In this document: positions 11,843-22,183 of the stretch, piece by piece | How the letters are laid out: every line of letters starts with the position of its first letter | Numbering within the stretch: position 1 is the first letter of the stretch | Made by a program: the position numbers and the translations under genes | Source: Zygnema cylindricum | Lineage: Eukaryota; Streptophyta; Zygnematophyceae; Zygnematales; Zygnemataceae | Assembly (NCBI GenBank): GCA_037447655.1 | Contig: JBBHKE010001474.1 | Span: 62,001 to 126,000, forward strand | Direction of reading: 5' to 3' | DNA length: 64,000 bases | Notes under the pieces: model-generated | Told to the model about the DNA's origin: nothing | Databases searched by the model: none | Seen by the model: the letters and a program-made list of their open reading frames with translations, nothing else

Positions 11843-12896
11843 TTGAAACTGTGAGACCTGCATAAGTCCTCATGGTGGACAGCTTCCAAGAAGCCTCTAG
11901 GATAACCCTGACCCCTTTGTGTTTCAGAAAAATTAACTGCCACCCTGGCAGACAAAAACTCTGACCAACTTCACCCTTGTGAAGGCAAGAATCCCCTGAG
12001 TTGATAGCAAAAAGAATCTCTGAATTTGCTCTCCTGAGCAGTAAGTTATGGAGGGTCAAAGTTGACCTTTTGGTAACGAAGCTCTCTGGGAGAGAGGGTC
12101 CTATCTCCTATTTTTTCTAAGTCTTATCTCTCTCACAGACTCTATCTACTGATGTACGGAACCAATCAGATTAGAGTTTCGTACACAAAAGTACAGTTGC
12201 TCGTGTACTTTGTGTACGGAAACTGTACGACATGGCCTAAATGTCGACACGTGGTATGTCCGAATTCGCTTCGTAATCCTCGGAGATGCCGCGATCCAAT
12301 GTATTTCCGCCACGTGTCATCCGATGTGGCGATGATCACAAACCGCCAAAATCCTCTTCCACGATCTCGACGTAAATTCCGGCCGTCCGATTAAATTCAC
12401 ATTTAATCGTAGCCGTAATAAATACATGCGGGACATTCGTTTCATTAAAGAAATAAATGCGCGATATTGGGTTCTTATCCGTACCGTAATCCGTACTTTT
12501 TCATTACTGGATCTATGTATCAAGTAAACAGTTACTGCTAAATGAATTATCCAAATTGATAATGTTTAATTAATTATCAAACTATATACTACGTAACACT
12601 AGTTCTAGAGTTAACGGCTAAGGCTACCGGCTACCAGCTACTGGCAGTCTGCCAGCCGGCAGGTACCAGGATCAAATCCTGTGGCCGGCACATACCTTTT
12701 AGTTAAAAACCCCTAACTAATATATATTTCTCGTAAACCTCTGAATAGCCTAGGTAGCCATGGCTCTAGCTCCCTCTCCAATTTCTCAGTGACTGCGACA
12801 AGTTTGAGAGTTGGAGAGAGAAGTTAGAGGTAGACTGCCTCGGCTTCTTTATATTTAGACCTAGAAAATACTTAATATGGACCATTAATTTCTATA
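11843..12896 (-). repeat. 5' LTR of element A
   Basis: Matches the 3' LTR throughout. The terminal dinucleotides have decayed (start reads TATAG instead of TGTAG on the minus strand). It contains G-box-like ACACGTGG and CCACGTGTCA words and the tRNA-like B box at 12,669-12,679. Confidence 0.92.
12613..12691 (+). other. tRNA-like T-arm/B box in the 5' LTR of element A
   Basis: The same CAGGATCAAATCCTG at 12,667-12,681, again antisense to the element. Confidence 0.5.
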
Positions 12897-12901
12897 GTCA
12901 A
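12897..12901. repeat. Target site duplication GTCAA (right) of element A
   Basis: Matches 6,441-6,445. It confirms the element borders at 6,446 and 12,896. Confidence 0.85.
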
Positions 12902-13470
12902 TTGGCGAGGCGTAAAGGGAAAGCCGCCAAAACGGCCATTCAACGATGTCGGCTCGCACCATGGCCTTCTGATCTAATTGGCTTTTAATATAAGCTGTTC
13001 AAACAAATATTCGTATCATTTCTTTCATGCGATATTTATCATACAACGAAATACATGCTACAAGAAGTCAATTCTACCAGTTAAATGAATTTCGCTATGT
13101 GTAAATGTTTAAATAGTTATCGCACCTTATACATCTCAGGACCAGTCTTAGACTATAGGACAAAGCTAACGGCTACCGCGGCTATCGGCTACTCTGACAG
13201 ACAGTAAGTACCACGATCAAATCTTGGTTTCGGCGTTACCAATTTCAAATCCTGGTTTTGGCATCCCTTTTGGTAAGTCTGACCTGGTCTGCTCCTTGTC
13301 TCTTTGGGAAACCTAGGCATCCATAGCTCTAACTCCCTCTCCGGTCTTTAGTGACTGCAAAAAGTGTGGGGACTTAAGAGTGGAGCAAGAAGCAAACTGC
13401 CTTTGCTTCTTTATTGTTTTATTTTACACTAATTTGACCTAGAAAATACCGAACAAAAACCATTAATTTC
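12902..13470 (-). repeat. Relic LTR F, right part
   Basis: Continues the LTR interrupted by element A. It has the same block order as the LTR of A: TTAAATGAATT, a tRNA-like B box at 13,215-13,223, CCTAGGCATCCATAGCTC, a CAGTGACTGC-like block, then GACCTAGAAAATA and CCATTAATTTC. It is interrupted at its end by element C, whose duplication ATTTC falls here. F is therefore older than both A and C. Confidence 0.72.
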
Positions 13471-14580
13471 TGTTGAAATTTGAAATCTTTAGTTCACGAA
13501 ATAGAGTAGACCAAAAAGACTTAGAGTATTTTCTAAGTAGTAATACTTACCTTTATTAGTGTTACTGTAGAAAAAGCACATAAGAGTGTTTTGTACCTCT
13601 CATGTTTTACGGAGAGGCGTCGACACGCGTCACGCAGCACACATTTGGAATCGCCAGATCAGACGGACGGAATCTGATCCGGATACCTCAGAAAATATAT
13701 GGTACAAAGATTTTTGGAGTTATACGAATATCTTGGAATTATATGGTACGGAATATTTCTATGATCGTTAAATGGAAACGTCCAGATATTTTGGAAATGA
13801 TTTGTACGATACGATGTATGATCATTGATTTCGACAGACGTCAACGGACGCGATTCACCTGGGACCACAAACATGATTCACGTGGGACCGCAAGTGACAA
13901 GGTATGATTTACGTGGGACCACAAGTGACGAGGCGTGATTCACGCGGGACCACAAGTGACGAAGCACTCAGGTGCTTCGTACTACACTACGACAGTCGGC
14001 TGGATTTTAGCGACTATGGTGACTAAGCACCTGGAACATTTTTTGTACGGTTCGACATCTGAAAATATTTGAATAACAATATTTTGTAGTTTAGTGTATT
14101 ATAAAATAGTGTTTCATTAATTTGGTTATTATAAAATAATAATTAGGTTTTTGGAGGTACTCTAGGTACAGTAAAGTACAGGCTGGATACTTTGTCGTTA
14201 GTCAGGATAGTTTCCGTAGTACGGTCACCCGAATTAGTATGACCAGTAGATCCTCACTGTGAGTATAAAGTTTAGGACTTAGTCAATTTTATATCATCCT
14301 GTTTTGGGAATATGATTTTCTAAGGGCAAATTTTGGGAAACTTCCAGACATCATATCTTATGGTTTACTGGGTCATTTGGGCTACAATTTTGGGAATTTT
14401 CAGTTTACTCTATTGTGTATCAATGCGGCAAATTTGAAGCATATTGGCTTTTTAAGTAATATTTTGTGTCAGATCAAAGTTGGCTGTTGAGTAGGTAATT
14501 TGATAGTTTCTGCTGATTTTCATGTCTACATCCACTACTACTGTTGGTTCTCCGCCTACAATGGTGGTTGTAGAACAACA
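13471..14580 (+). repeat. 5' LTR of element C
   Basis: Starts TGTTGAAATTTG and ends GTAGAACAACA, giving TGTTG...CAACA terminal inverted repeats. It is almost identical in sequence order to 37,840-38,950. It contains short direct repeats of ATTCACGTGGGACC-type words (about 13,855-13,970). The gag ATG at 14,522 lies inside this LTR, 59 bp before its end. Confidence 0.92.
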
Positions 14581-15141
14581 AGTTATAATCCTTTCATCAA
14601 TAATTCCCATCTTCAATGGCCAAAAGTATGCGTACAGGGCGGTGATGGTTGAGTCGTCGTTTGAAACTGGTGACTTATTGGGGGTCTTGGATGGCTTCTT
14701 TGATGAAACAGATCCAACTTGGGCGAAAAAGAATTCAATGGCAAGGAACAATCTAATTCTTTGTATTTCAGAAAACAAAGTCATGTCTCGACTGAAAATG
14801 AAGAAGGCGAGGGAGATTTGGACATCCCTGAAATCCGCTTTTGAGAAAGTGAATGTTCAAGAGGAGCTCTTGGTGGCTGGAAAAATTTGGGGATACAAAT
14901 ACACGGGGGGAACTAATGTTGAGTATTGTGACAATTTTCGTGCGCTCATTGATGCTCACTCTTTTGCTGGGGGGTCATTTCCTGAGTTTCAACAGACAGC
15001 TTAGCTTATTACAGGTCTCCGTAGTAGCGTGAAGGGTGTGACTGTTCAATTAAAGAGTCATGATAAAGCTAGCTGGTCATTTCAGTTAGCGTATAACCTT
15101 ATATTGGAGGAAGAAACAAATACTAAACTCCTTGAAGGAGA
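14522..15141 (+). pseudogene. copia C: gag (N-terminal part, cut by element E)
   Basis: The frame opens at the ATG within the LTR (MSTSTTTVGSPPTMVVVEQQ). It shows the 'IPIFNGQKYAY' start module and a UBN2-type gag core: SMARNNLILCISENKVM, KAREIWTSLKSAFEK, then LLVAGKIWGYKYT. One in-frame TAG at 15,002-15,004 interrupts it. The same frame then continues (GLRSSVKGVTVQLK, LILEEETNTKLLEGD) up to the border of element E at 15,141. The rest of gag is on the far side of E, at 27,829. Confidence 0.85.
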
Positions 15142-15352
15142 TGTCGAGCCCATGGTTATGATGCTTCATGCCAGAAGAATAATATATAAAATGGGCAACA
15201 AATAACACTCCGCGTGGAGAATTTCATATGTCGAAATAAAATGATCATCCTAACAACATTAGTGTGGACACATAGATGATAAAAACAATAAAAAGACAGA
15301 AAAGTTACCAACCCCGTCCCAAATGTGGGGACCGTCGGGTTCACTCCTGAAT
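15142..15352 (-). repeat. Element E, repeat block B2 (outer 3' end)
   Basis: Copy of B1 at the outer left edge of E. Together with A2 it forms a unit of ~1.44 kb with TGTC...GACA ends on the minus strand, i.e. a normal-looking LTR. Confidence 0.9.
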
Positions 15353-16576
15353 ATATCATCAAGCTCGGTGGGCCATGCTAACAACTTTAAACAAAAGAAA
15401 GTCAACCATAACCCTAATACTGGGAATTAACAAATCAAATCAAAATGGAAATAATTTAGACTGCCATAACATTTATGCCAGTGATCTCTGCAAACTCAAC
15501 AATATCGCCTCCTACCCTACTCAAACATAAGCCATTCACCAGAATACATAAACATATTCCAAATAATTAAGCACAATAAGTAACATTCAAGCGTCCCCAA
15601 ATGCTAACTTAATAAGGGTTTTGACCCACCCAGAGGAGCAAACTGAGGCCACGGAAAAACTCCCGTGATCAGACTCCAAAGTTCTCGAAACCCCACGGAT
15701 CCCTCCCAATCATGGATCCGTCCAACTCCCTCCTTTAGAATCCCAATGACTATTGCAATCAGAAAGCCCCAAGTATCCTTGTTGCCAAACAAGACACAAA
15801 TTGACTAACTGGAAGGCAACTCCAACATGATCCAAAGATGGAAAAAGGGAGGCTGGCAAAATAGCTCTTTTCTGGTGTGTTCAGGTTTTGGAAGGCGACA
15901 GAACTGAGAGACAATTCCGAGCCTTCATTTTCCAAGACAATATTGAATTCCAACAACCTAAAGTACTTAGAACTAATACTTAGCATCAAAATCTGACACT
16001 ACGGGACTCATTCTATGTTTATTTCCCAAAAACGTCAGAAATTTGACTTATGAAAAGTCGGTTGGACAGCTTGTACTAATTTCCAACCGGCAAAAGCAAT
16101 CATTGCTTCAAAAAGTCAATAATTAACCTAGATTATGCAGTTTACAGAAATTGCCATATCTCTAATAATTTCTATCTGATCAATCAAAAAAAAAAAATCA
16201 TTAGAAAGTTATTAAAAAGTTCTATCTATCAATATAAAATACAGCATGTTTAACCCAGCCGTTGAAAAGATATTGAACGTCAAAGTTTCTACAATATGCA
16301 CCAAAACACTACTTTGACCTCACATATCTTGTAGCATAATTATCCAAATTAAGTGAAATAAAGTTCTATTAGCTATGCTACATAGAATTTAATATTGCGT
16401 TCGATTACAGAACAAAACAATAATATGTGTGATCATATTCGTCTCTCAAAAATGGCTTTTGGTGCCCTGCCGGCTCAATATTGACCAACTCCAAAATTTG
16501 GTCCGAAACCACCTCCAACGAAGTAGTAATAGGGTCGAAAATCATTCATAGGCAATAAACATAATCGTGCATGACA
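15353..16576 (-). repeat. Element E, repeat block A2 (3' side)
   Basis: Copy of A1. It lies between B1 and B2. The 2-nt spacer GC at 16,577-16,578 separates it from B1. Confidence 0.9.
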
Positions 16577-16578
16577 GC

Positions 16579-16789
16579 TGTCGAGCCCATGGTTGTGATG
16601 CTTCATGCTAGAAGAATAATATATAAAATGGGCGACAAATAACACTCCGCGTGGAGAATTTCATATGTCGAAATCAAATGATCATCGTAACAACATTAGT
16701 GTGGACACATAGATGATAAAAAAAATAAAAAGACAGAAAAGTTACCAACCCCGTCCCAAATGTTGGGACCGTCGAGTTCACTCCTGAAT
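16579..16789 (-). repeat. Element E, repeat block B1
   Basis: About 211 bp. On the plus strand it starts TGTCGAGCCCATGG and ends CACTCCTGAAT. It matches 15,142-15,352. It directly follows (minus strand) a polypurine stretch AAGAAGGGGGGG at 16,792-16,806, as a 3' LTR would. Confidence 0.9.
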
Positions 16790-16791
16790 CA

Positions 16792-16806
16792 TTCCCCCCC
16801 CTTCTT
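16792..16806 (-). other. Putative polypurine tract of element E
   Basis: The minus strand reads TAAGAAGGGGGGG followed by AA, then block B1. Position and composition fit the plus-strand primer of an LTR element. Confidence 0.65.
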
Positions 16807-16841
16807 AGGTCCTTGTCCTAAGAAGCCATCAAAACCGAAGT

Positions 16842-18235
16842 TCAAACCCCCATTTCACACTCCCCACAAAACCAAGGTCGGCCAAGCTGGTCCCAACCTG
16901 CCCAATCCTTAGGTAAACAGGAAGAATGCCAAGCTCGAGTGCATGCCTCACATAATAATATGTCTGTAGTTTCGTAACCTGGGGCACACAAGGGAGAATT
17001 AGAACAAATGGGAGGAGAGGGAAAATAAGTGAAATGTAATGTTGGCTCGTCCTCGAGCCCTCGAAGGTGGCAAGGAGCCACATTAATTTGATTATCTTTG
17101 ACTCTCTTGCCGTCAGCCCCTTCCAAGGTTAACATTCCTTTAGGGGAAACCTCAACCACCTTCAAAATAATCCAGCTCGCAAAAATATCCAAAGTATCAT
17201 TTTTCTGCCGCATCCGATAAACAAAATCTCCGGGCTGAAAACGTCGTTGTCGAGGAACATAAGAGCCACTCCTACGGTGGGAATACTAAAGTTGATCTCT
17301 GCGTTGGGCCGCTTGCAAATTGCCCATAGCTATCGGAATCTCCCGATGAAAAACCTGCGCTCGAGCGGTAATTAGTCTTTCCACTGTCCCTTTACTATCC
17401 ATCTCTAGTAAGACAGTGGCTTGGGCCGAGGCAAATCCTGGGAGAATAGGATGTCTACCAAACAACATAAAATAAAGGCTGTGATTGTGGAGAGATGCCT
17501 GTCTACTAAACCTATAGCCCATAGCAATCCAAGGCACCTTACGATCCCAATCCCCCACATCCTCCTCGAGTGCATATTTTCTGAGTGCTCTCTTGGCTTT
17601 TTGGACACAAAGTTCGGCTAACCCATCAACTTGAGGATGATCTCTACTAGTAAGTCGGTGATCAATCAAACATTGCTCCATCAAAGTTGAAAAATCCCCA
17701 ACAAATTCGGAACCCTGATCGGTAAAAACTTCCGCAGGGGCCCCAAACTGAGCAAGCACTCTCTGTAAAAAGGCATCGGCCACAATCTTAGACTTTTTCC
17801 GAGGTTAAACCACGAGCTCAATCCACTTAGAAAAATGCTCTATCATCACAAGCATGAAGCGGTTTCCTCTTCGACTAGTCGGAAGAGGCCCTAACAAGTC
17901 TAATGACCAACAATAAAACATTCCCCGAATGGGAAGAGAATGTAATTCGGTACCACTTTTCTTGTCAAATGCTGCTTTCACTCGATCGCATGTTAAGCAT
18001 GCTTGAACCACTCGATTCACTTGTGCTCGAATTCCATGCCACCAATAAGATGCTGCAACCAAAGAAGCGGTACGCTTCTAACCGAAATGACCACATTGCT
18101 CATGGAGGTTAGTGACTAAGGTTTCTCGATCACCAAGTTGTGGAACTACCTTCCTGACGCCATCTGGCCAAACCCTTAATATAACCCCTCTATCCCAAGT
18201 GTAAGCTGACATCCTCTGAAAAACTCAAGCTTTCT
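16842..18235 (-). pseudogene. Element E: DDE integrase with C-terminal PHD finger
   Basis: A continuous frame broken by three stops (about 18,080, 17,805 and 17,286). Zinc-binding module: LHEQCGHFG..., QACLTCDRVKAAF. Core: WSLDLLGPLPTSRRGNRFML (first Asp), FTDQGSEFVGDF (second Asp), VDGLAELCVQKAKRAL (Glu). A C-terminal small-barrel region follows (FQPGDFVYR, DTLDIFASWIILKVVEVSP). Last comes a C4HC3 PHD finger: CSNSPLC, LLCEAC, WHSSC, WFCGEC, with all eight zinc ligands present. Family knowledge: PHD fingers often read histone H3 tails. Here it takes the place where chromoviruses carry a chromodomain, suggesting chromatin-guided integration (inference). Confidence 0.85.
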
Positions 18236-18355
18236 GGATCCCCTATAAATAAGGTAAAATTGACCCTTGCTGAATGGATTTCAAGGTGTCTAAATCATCA
18301 AAAATGTCAACCCTACATGCTGACAATGGGGCCTGCCCTTCCACCTCTGCCCCTA

Positions 18356-18455
18356 ATGCAAAAAGTTCCCCCTTTTTTTCTAGGAAGCAAAGAGATCTGC
18401 CCTTAATGCAAAAAGTTCCCCTTTTTTTCTAGGAAGCAAAGAGAATGCTGTGGCT
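18356..18455. repeat. 50-bp tandem duplication at the end of the RNase H frame
   Basis: ATGCAAAAAGTTCCC and the following CTAGGAAGCAAAGAGA occur at 18,356 and again at 18,406. The duplication changes frame and adds a stop between RNase H and integrase. Confidence 0.85.
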
Positions 18456-21013
18456 GCCATAACCATTCCAACCCCCAAAATAGGATCCTCATCGTACCTT
18501 GCTCCTGTTGCATCAACAGAAGATGGATCGGGGTTTCTACTAAGACCATCTGCATTACCATGGGTCTCACCAGCTCGGTGAATTATCTCAAAATCATACT
18601 CTTGCAATATCAAAGCCCATCGAGCAAGTTTCCCTGTAAGCTTACTATTCTCCATTATCCATTTCAAAGGTTGGTGATCGCTGATGAGGGTGAAACGAAC
18701 GCCATAGAGATAGGATCGGAAGTGTTGGATGGCCCAAACAGCTGGTAGAAGCTCCCCATGATAACTACTATAAGAGGCCTCCGCCTTATTGTTGCTCCGG
18801 CTTGCATAGGCCACTATGTATTCGGCTCCTGAATCATCAAGCTGAGCTAATACGGCCCCTAATCCGAATCTACTCCAATCAGTGTAAAGAATAAATGGTC
18901 GAGAATGGTCTGGCATACGAAGAATCATACTTTCTTTAAGAGCATTCTTCAAAAATTGGAATGCCTCTTCTTGTTCTTCCTTCCATTGCCACTCTTGATC
19001 CTTCCTTAAGAGTAAATTGAGGGCCTGAGCTCGGCTGCAAAACTCTGGAACAAATCGTCTATAATAGTTAGCTAACCCCAAAATTGTGCGGAGTGAAGAA
19101 TCATCTGTAGGAGCTGGCAACGCATCCAAGGCGACGACTTTGACCATATGTGGACCTACAGTCCCAGGGGTAACCTCATGTCCCAAATTCAAAATTTTGT
19201 CTACCCCGAATATACCTTTACCTGGATGACACTTTAAGCTTGCCGCCCTTAGAGCATCAAACACTGTTTGTAAATGAAGGAGGTGATCCTCCAAATTGTT
19301 AGAAAAAATGATCACGTCATCAATGTAACACCGAGCACATTCAATCCCCCGTAAAGCTTCATCCATTACTCGTTGGAACTTTGCGGTTGCATTTTTCAAT
19401 CCAAAAGGCATATAAAGCCACTCGTATAATCTGTTACCTACCCAGAATGCTGTCTTCTCTCGATGCTTAGATTCCATATGCACTTGGTGAAATCCCTGCT
19501 TCAAATCTAAGGTAGAATATATAGTTGCTCCAACCAAATCATCAAATATTTCTTCAGGAGTGGGCATAAGATACTTGTCCGATATAGTGGCTGCATTTAA
19601 CTTTCGATAGTCTCCACACATTCGGAAGTCTACAGTCTTCCCTGTAGAATCTTTCTTCGGAGGCAGTACAGTTGGGGAGGCAAACCCATGAAGACCAGTG
19701 CTTTCCTGTACTAATCCTGAATCAACCAAACTTTGGACTTTCTCTTTCACAAATTCTTTCTCCGAGTGGCTCAAAGGATATTGCTTTTGCCACACTGTCG
19801 TTGATTCGTCGACTAAGTCAATTCTAAATGGTGTGCCCTTGTAAATCCCAACATCTGTATCAACCCACGAAAACACATCCCTATTCCTTCCCAATAGATC
19901 CACAATTCTAGACTTTTGGCTCTCCTCTAACCGTTCTCCAATAATCCAATCCATTTTTCCCGGTTCTACAGCTGCAAAACTCTCCGGTGGCCTCGTCCAC
20001 TGGGACGGATCAAACTCGTCCCCCCCCAACCCCTTTGCTCTATCTCCTTCTTGTAACACCCTACTAGACACCCACAAATCATCCTCTACCTTATACACTT
20101 GCTTCTCTTGTTCTTTTGGTCTACTCTCCTTGGTTTTTTGTTGTTGGATTTTTTGATGAATTTTTTTATCTCTCCCCCCCCCAAGCGCTAGTGTGACCTG
20201 CATAGTCAGGTGAGCTGGAGCTTGTAAAAATGAAGTGCGATGCTGGTGAGAATAGAAAAAACCATGAGATAGTGTAAAACCAACTAACCACTGTAGAGCG
20301 TGTAAATCCATAGTTTGACCAATCGAACGGCAACGGGTGTCAACGGAGAGATTAAAAGCGGTAGTAGTATTGGTGCGAAAACCCATGACTCGTTCTCGTT
20401 CATTGATATTGGGCACATCCCATTTTTTTGTATTAGTGTCAAAGATCATGCCAAGAGAACCTAAATGATAAGCATGGCTCCGAGGAAATGAAACCAAAGT
20501 GGGGAGTGCGTTTCTTGGTTGATCAGATTTGTTGCAGTCAAAAAATAGTTGTCGAGATGTATATGTGACAAAAGTAGTTTTATAACCTTTGTCAAAAATC
20601 TGATCGACGGTGTGGTTTGGCGGACGCTTTTGTAATCCCACGGCGGTGTTTAATAGTGGAAAAAGAGCAAGATTAGTCCAATATGAGCGAAGACGGAAAG
20701 CACGAGACCCCATCTGAGCTGCATCAAATACTAAAGGTTCCCCCAAATAGTGAATTGTCTTTTCCCAAGCAGTAACTACCTTACTACGTTGACCCGCACC
20801 AAGGAAGACATTTTCCAACAAATATCCCAACGGCTTATGCTGATGTAATTGCAAAAGGTTGAGGATAAAAACCATCTGATAGAATAAACGACTCCGAGTG
20901 TCACTATTTCCCTTTCCTTTCCCTGCCTGAGAATATCCTTGACAAGGCCAACCAGCTATCACCAAATCTACCCCCCAAATCTCGGATATCTTCGGAAGTA
21001 ATTTAGTTAACAT
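18380..21013 (-). CDS. Element E: cytosine-5 DNA methyltransferase fused to reverse transcriptase and RNase H
   Basis: One 877-residue open frame. Residues 1-~265: C5 methyltransferase with motif IV GWPCQGYSQAGKGKG (catalytic Cys 24), motif VI LLENV (Glu 67), motif VIII GSRAFRLRSYW (103-112), the motif IX region NALPTLVSF, a NERERVMGF segment and motif X GQTMDLHALQWLVG (232-245). A Lys/Gln-rich linker follows. The gypsy RT then has STLDLKQGFHQVHM, YMPFGLKNATAKFQRVMD and the catalytic box CYIDDVIIFS (about 563-570). RNase H has LYTDWSRFGLGAVLAQ, GELLPAVWAIQ, LISDHQPLKW and NADGLSRNP. The domain sits between protease and RT without a stop, so it would be made as part of the polyprotein. The frame ends in a ~50-bp tandem duplication at 18,356-18,455. 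Motif I lies in another frame upstream, so this copy is probably inactive for methylation. Confidence 0.9.
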   Translation of the reverse strand: MLTKLLPKISEIWGVDLVIAGWPCQGYSQAGKGKGNSDTRSRLFYQMVFILNLLQLHQHKPLGYLLENVFLGAGQRSKVVTAWEKTIHYLGEPLVFDAAQMGSRAFRLRSYWTNLALFPLLNTAVGLQKRPPNHTVDQIFDKGYKTTFVTYTSRQLFFDCNKSDQPRNALPTLVSFPRSHAYHLGSLGMIFDTNTKKWDVPNINERERVMGFRTNTTTAFNLSVDTRCRSIGQTMDLHALQWLVGFTLSHGFFYSHQHRTSFLQAPAHLTMQVTLALGGGRDKKIHQKIQQQKTKESRPKEQEKQVYKVEDDLWVSSRVLQEGDRAKGLGGDEFDPSQWTRPPESFAAVEPGKMDWIIGERLEESQKSRIVDLLGRNRDVFSWVDTDVGIYKGTPFRIDLVDESTTVWQKQYPLSHSEKEFVKEKVQSLVDSGLVQESTGLHGFASPTVLPPKKDSTGKTVDFRMCGDYRKLNAATISDKYLMPTPEEIFDDLVGATIYSTLDLKQGFHQVHMESKHREKTAFWVGNRLYEWLYMPFGLKNATAKFQRVMDEALRGIECARCYIDDVIIFSNNLEDHLLHLQTVFDALRAASLKCHPGKGIFGVDKILNLGHEVTPGTVGPHMVKVVALDALPAPTDDSSLRTILGLANYYRRFVPEFCSRAQALNLLLRKDQEWQWKEEQEEAFQFLKNALKESMILRMPDHSRPFILYTDWSRFGLGAVLAQLDDSGAEYIVAYASRSNNKAEASYSSYHGELLPAVWAIQHFRSYLYGVRFTLISDHQPLKWIMENSKLTGKLARWALILQEYDFEIIHRAGETHGNADGLSRNPDPSSVDATGARYDEDPILGVGMVMAATAFSLLPRKKGELFALRADLFAS

Positions 21014-21335
21014 TTTGCGAGAGTCGATGATGAGATTGTGAAATAGTAGATACAGGTAATCGAAGAGGGTACAATCGATGAAGCTCTAATGGTTGAAATT
21101 CACTCACTTCCCGAGCTGAAGATGAAATTTCCACGGCCCAATAACTGCCAATTTGGTGGTTGTTCATCAATATAGCTCCTAAATCCGTACTAATGCTAGA
21201 AAAAAAAAAGAGACTACCGTTAACCCTGCCGGCCCTAGTGTCAAATGAACCACCTCTCAAAGAAGAGGCGTCAAAATATGCCCTTGAACAAAATGTCGAA
21301 ATTTGATTCTTCTTTTGGATACATTTGTCGAACAA
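21003..21335 (-). pseudogene. Element E: DNA methyltransferase, N-terminal motifs (I-II)
   Basis: One frame carries LFFFSSISTDLGAILMNN and then YWAVEISSSAREVSEFQ. This fits cofactor-binding motif I (family form F-x-G-x-G; here the glycines are replaced, FSSIS) and motif II (the acidic residue in VEI that contacts the ribose of S-adenosylmethionine in the family). The frame runs out at 21,003 and overlaps the next frame, which carries motif IV onward. A single indel near 21,045-21,075 has therefore split the domain. The linker before it (21,606-21,257) is open in a third frame. Confidence 0.72.
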
Positions 21336-21658
21336 GGTAATGTCTTCTCATCTATCAAAAAATTGAACACTTTTTCGTGACCTCGTCTCAAAGAAGCCGC
21401 GACCTCTAATCTCTGTTTGTGGGATTCCTCCCACTCAGCGGAGATGGGCAATTGCTATATAAGGGGGGCAATGTCGGTGGATTCATCCTCCGATTCAATG
21501 GAAAATTTAGAAGAATGAATTGAGGAAGCATTGCTAGTGTAGACCGGGTAGCAGCTTGCCGCTGATTCTTGGGAATGATGACGTCCCCACAAAATGAGAG
21601 GGACAAAAACGCGGCGAGCGAGTGAAGTTGACAAATCCCGAATGCAGATTTGCTCGCT

Positions 21659-22183
21659 CTAAAAATCTACCATGGCTCTCAATCGTGACCATGTATGGGT
21701 TCCCAATAAAATTTCAAACTGATTTCCCTCCACCACAAGAAACGGGAGACGAATAGAAATCTTTTGACCTGCATCATCTCCAAATTCGATATCCATACCC
21801 TTCACCATACCAAACACTGGTTGATTACCACTACTAACCGTGCTTAGGCACACCTTACTGGAAAATACTTTAGGCCTACAATTGGGTGGCAATTTCTCCA
21901 AAGCACTAGTAGAGATAAGGTTAGGAAGGGCCCCAGTATCCACCACGGTTTGGAGGAAACCACCGAAACCATTAATCTTAAAGTGTCAGGAAGAGTTACC
22001 AATATATGCAACAGCCAAAGAAGAGTAATCCCTATCCGCAATTTGAACCTTCGCCGAGCTACCAAAACTGGAATCGAAAGATGAAATGGGTGCTCCAAAA
22101 GCATCTGTGGATGTCACCATGCCGGTGATCTTAGATCCTAATGCCGAAATGAGTTCTTCATCCGAAATTTGATGGGAGTTAGC
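21659..22183 (-). pseudogene. Element E: retropepsin-type aspartic protease
   Basis: The active site is VVDTGALPNLIS (DTG). A beta-strand region with FDDAGQKIS-like loops and the C-terminal ILLGTHTWSR motif follow, as in gypsy proteases. Upstream in the same frame is the substrate-proximal part (AKVQIADRDYSSLAVAYIG), cut by a TGA just before FKINGFGGFLQ. It would process the polyprotein; this copy is interrupted. Confidence 0.82.

Larger units (their letters stand above)
6446..12896 (-). mobile_element. Ty1/copia retrotransposon A (full length, degraded)
   Basis: A complete LTR retrotransposon on the minus strand: 5' LTR 11,843-12,896, primer site 11,828-11,842, gag to RNase H between 11,839 and 7,505, polypurine tract at 7,490-7,498, 3' LTR 6,446-7,489, and 5-bp duplication GTCAA. 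The order protease, integrase, reverse transcriptase, RNase H is that of copia. The two LTRs differ by several percent in the stretches I compared, and the coding region has stops and frameshifts, so it is an old, inactive copy. It is the same family as B. Confidence 0.93.

Noticed and set aside
15137-15141. Target site duplication of element E
   Set aside because: GGAGA on the left and AAGAA on the right do not match. A shared GAAGGA word on both sides is not adjacent to the right border, so no duplication is claimed.
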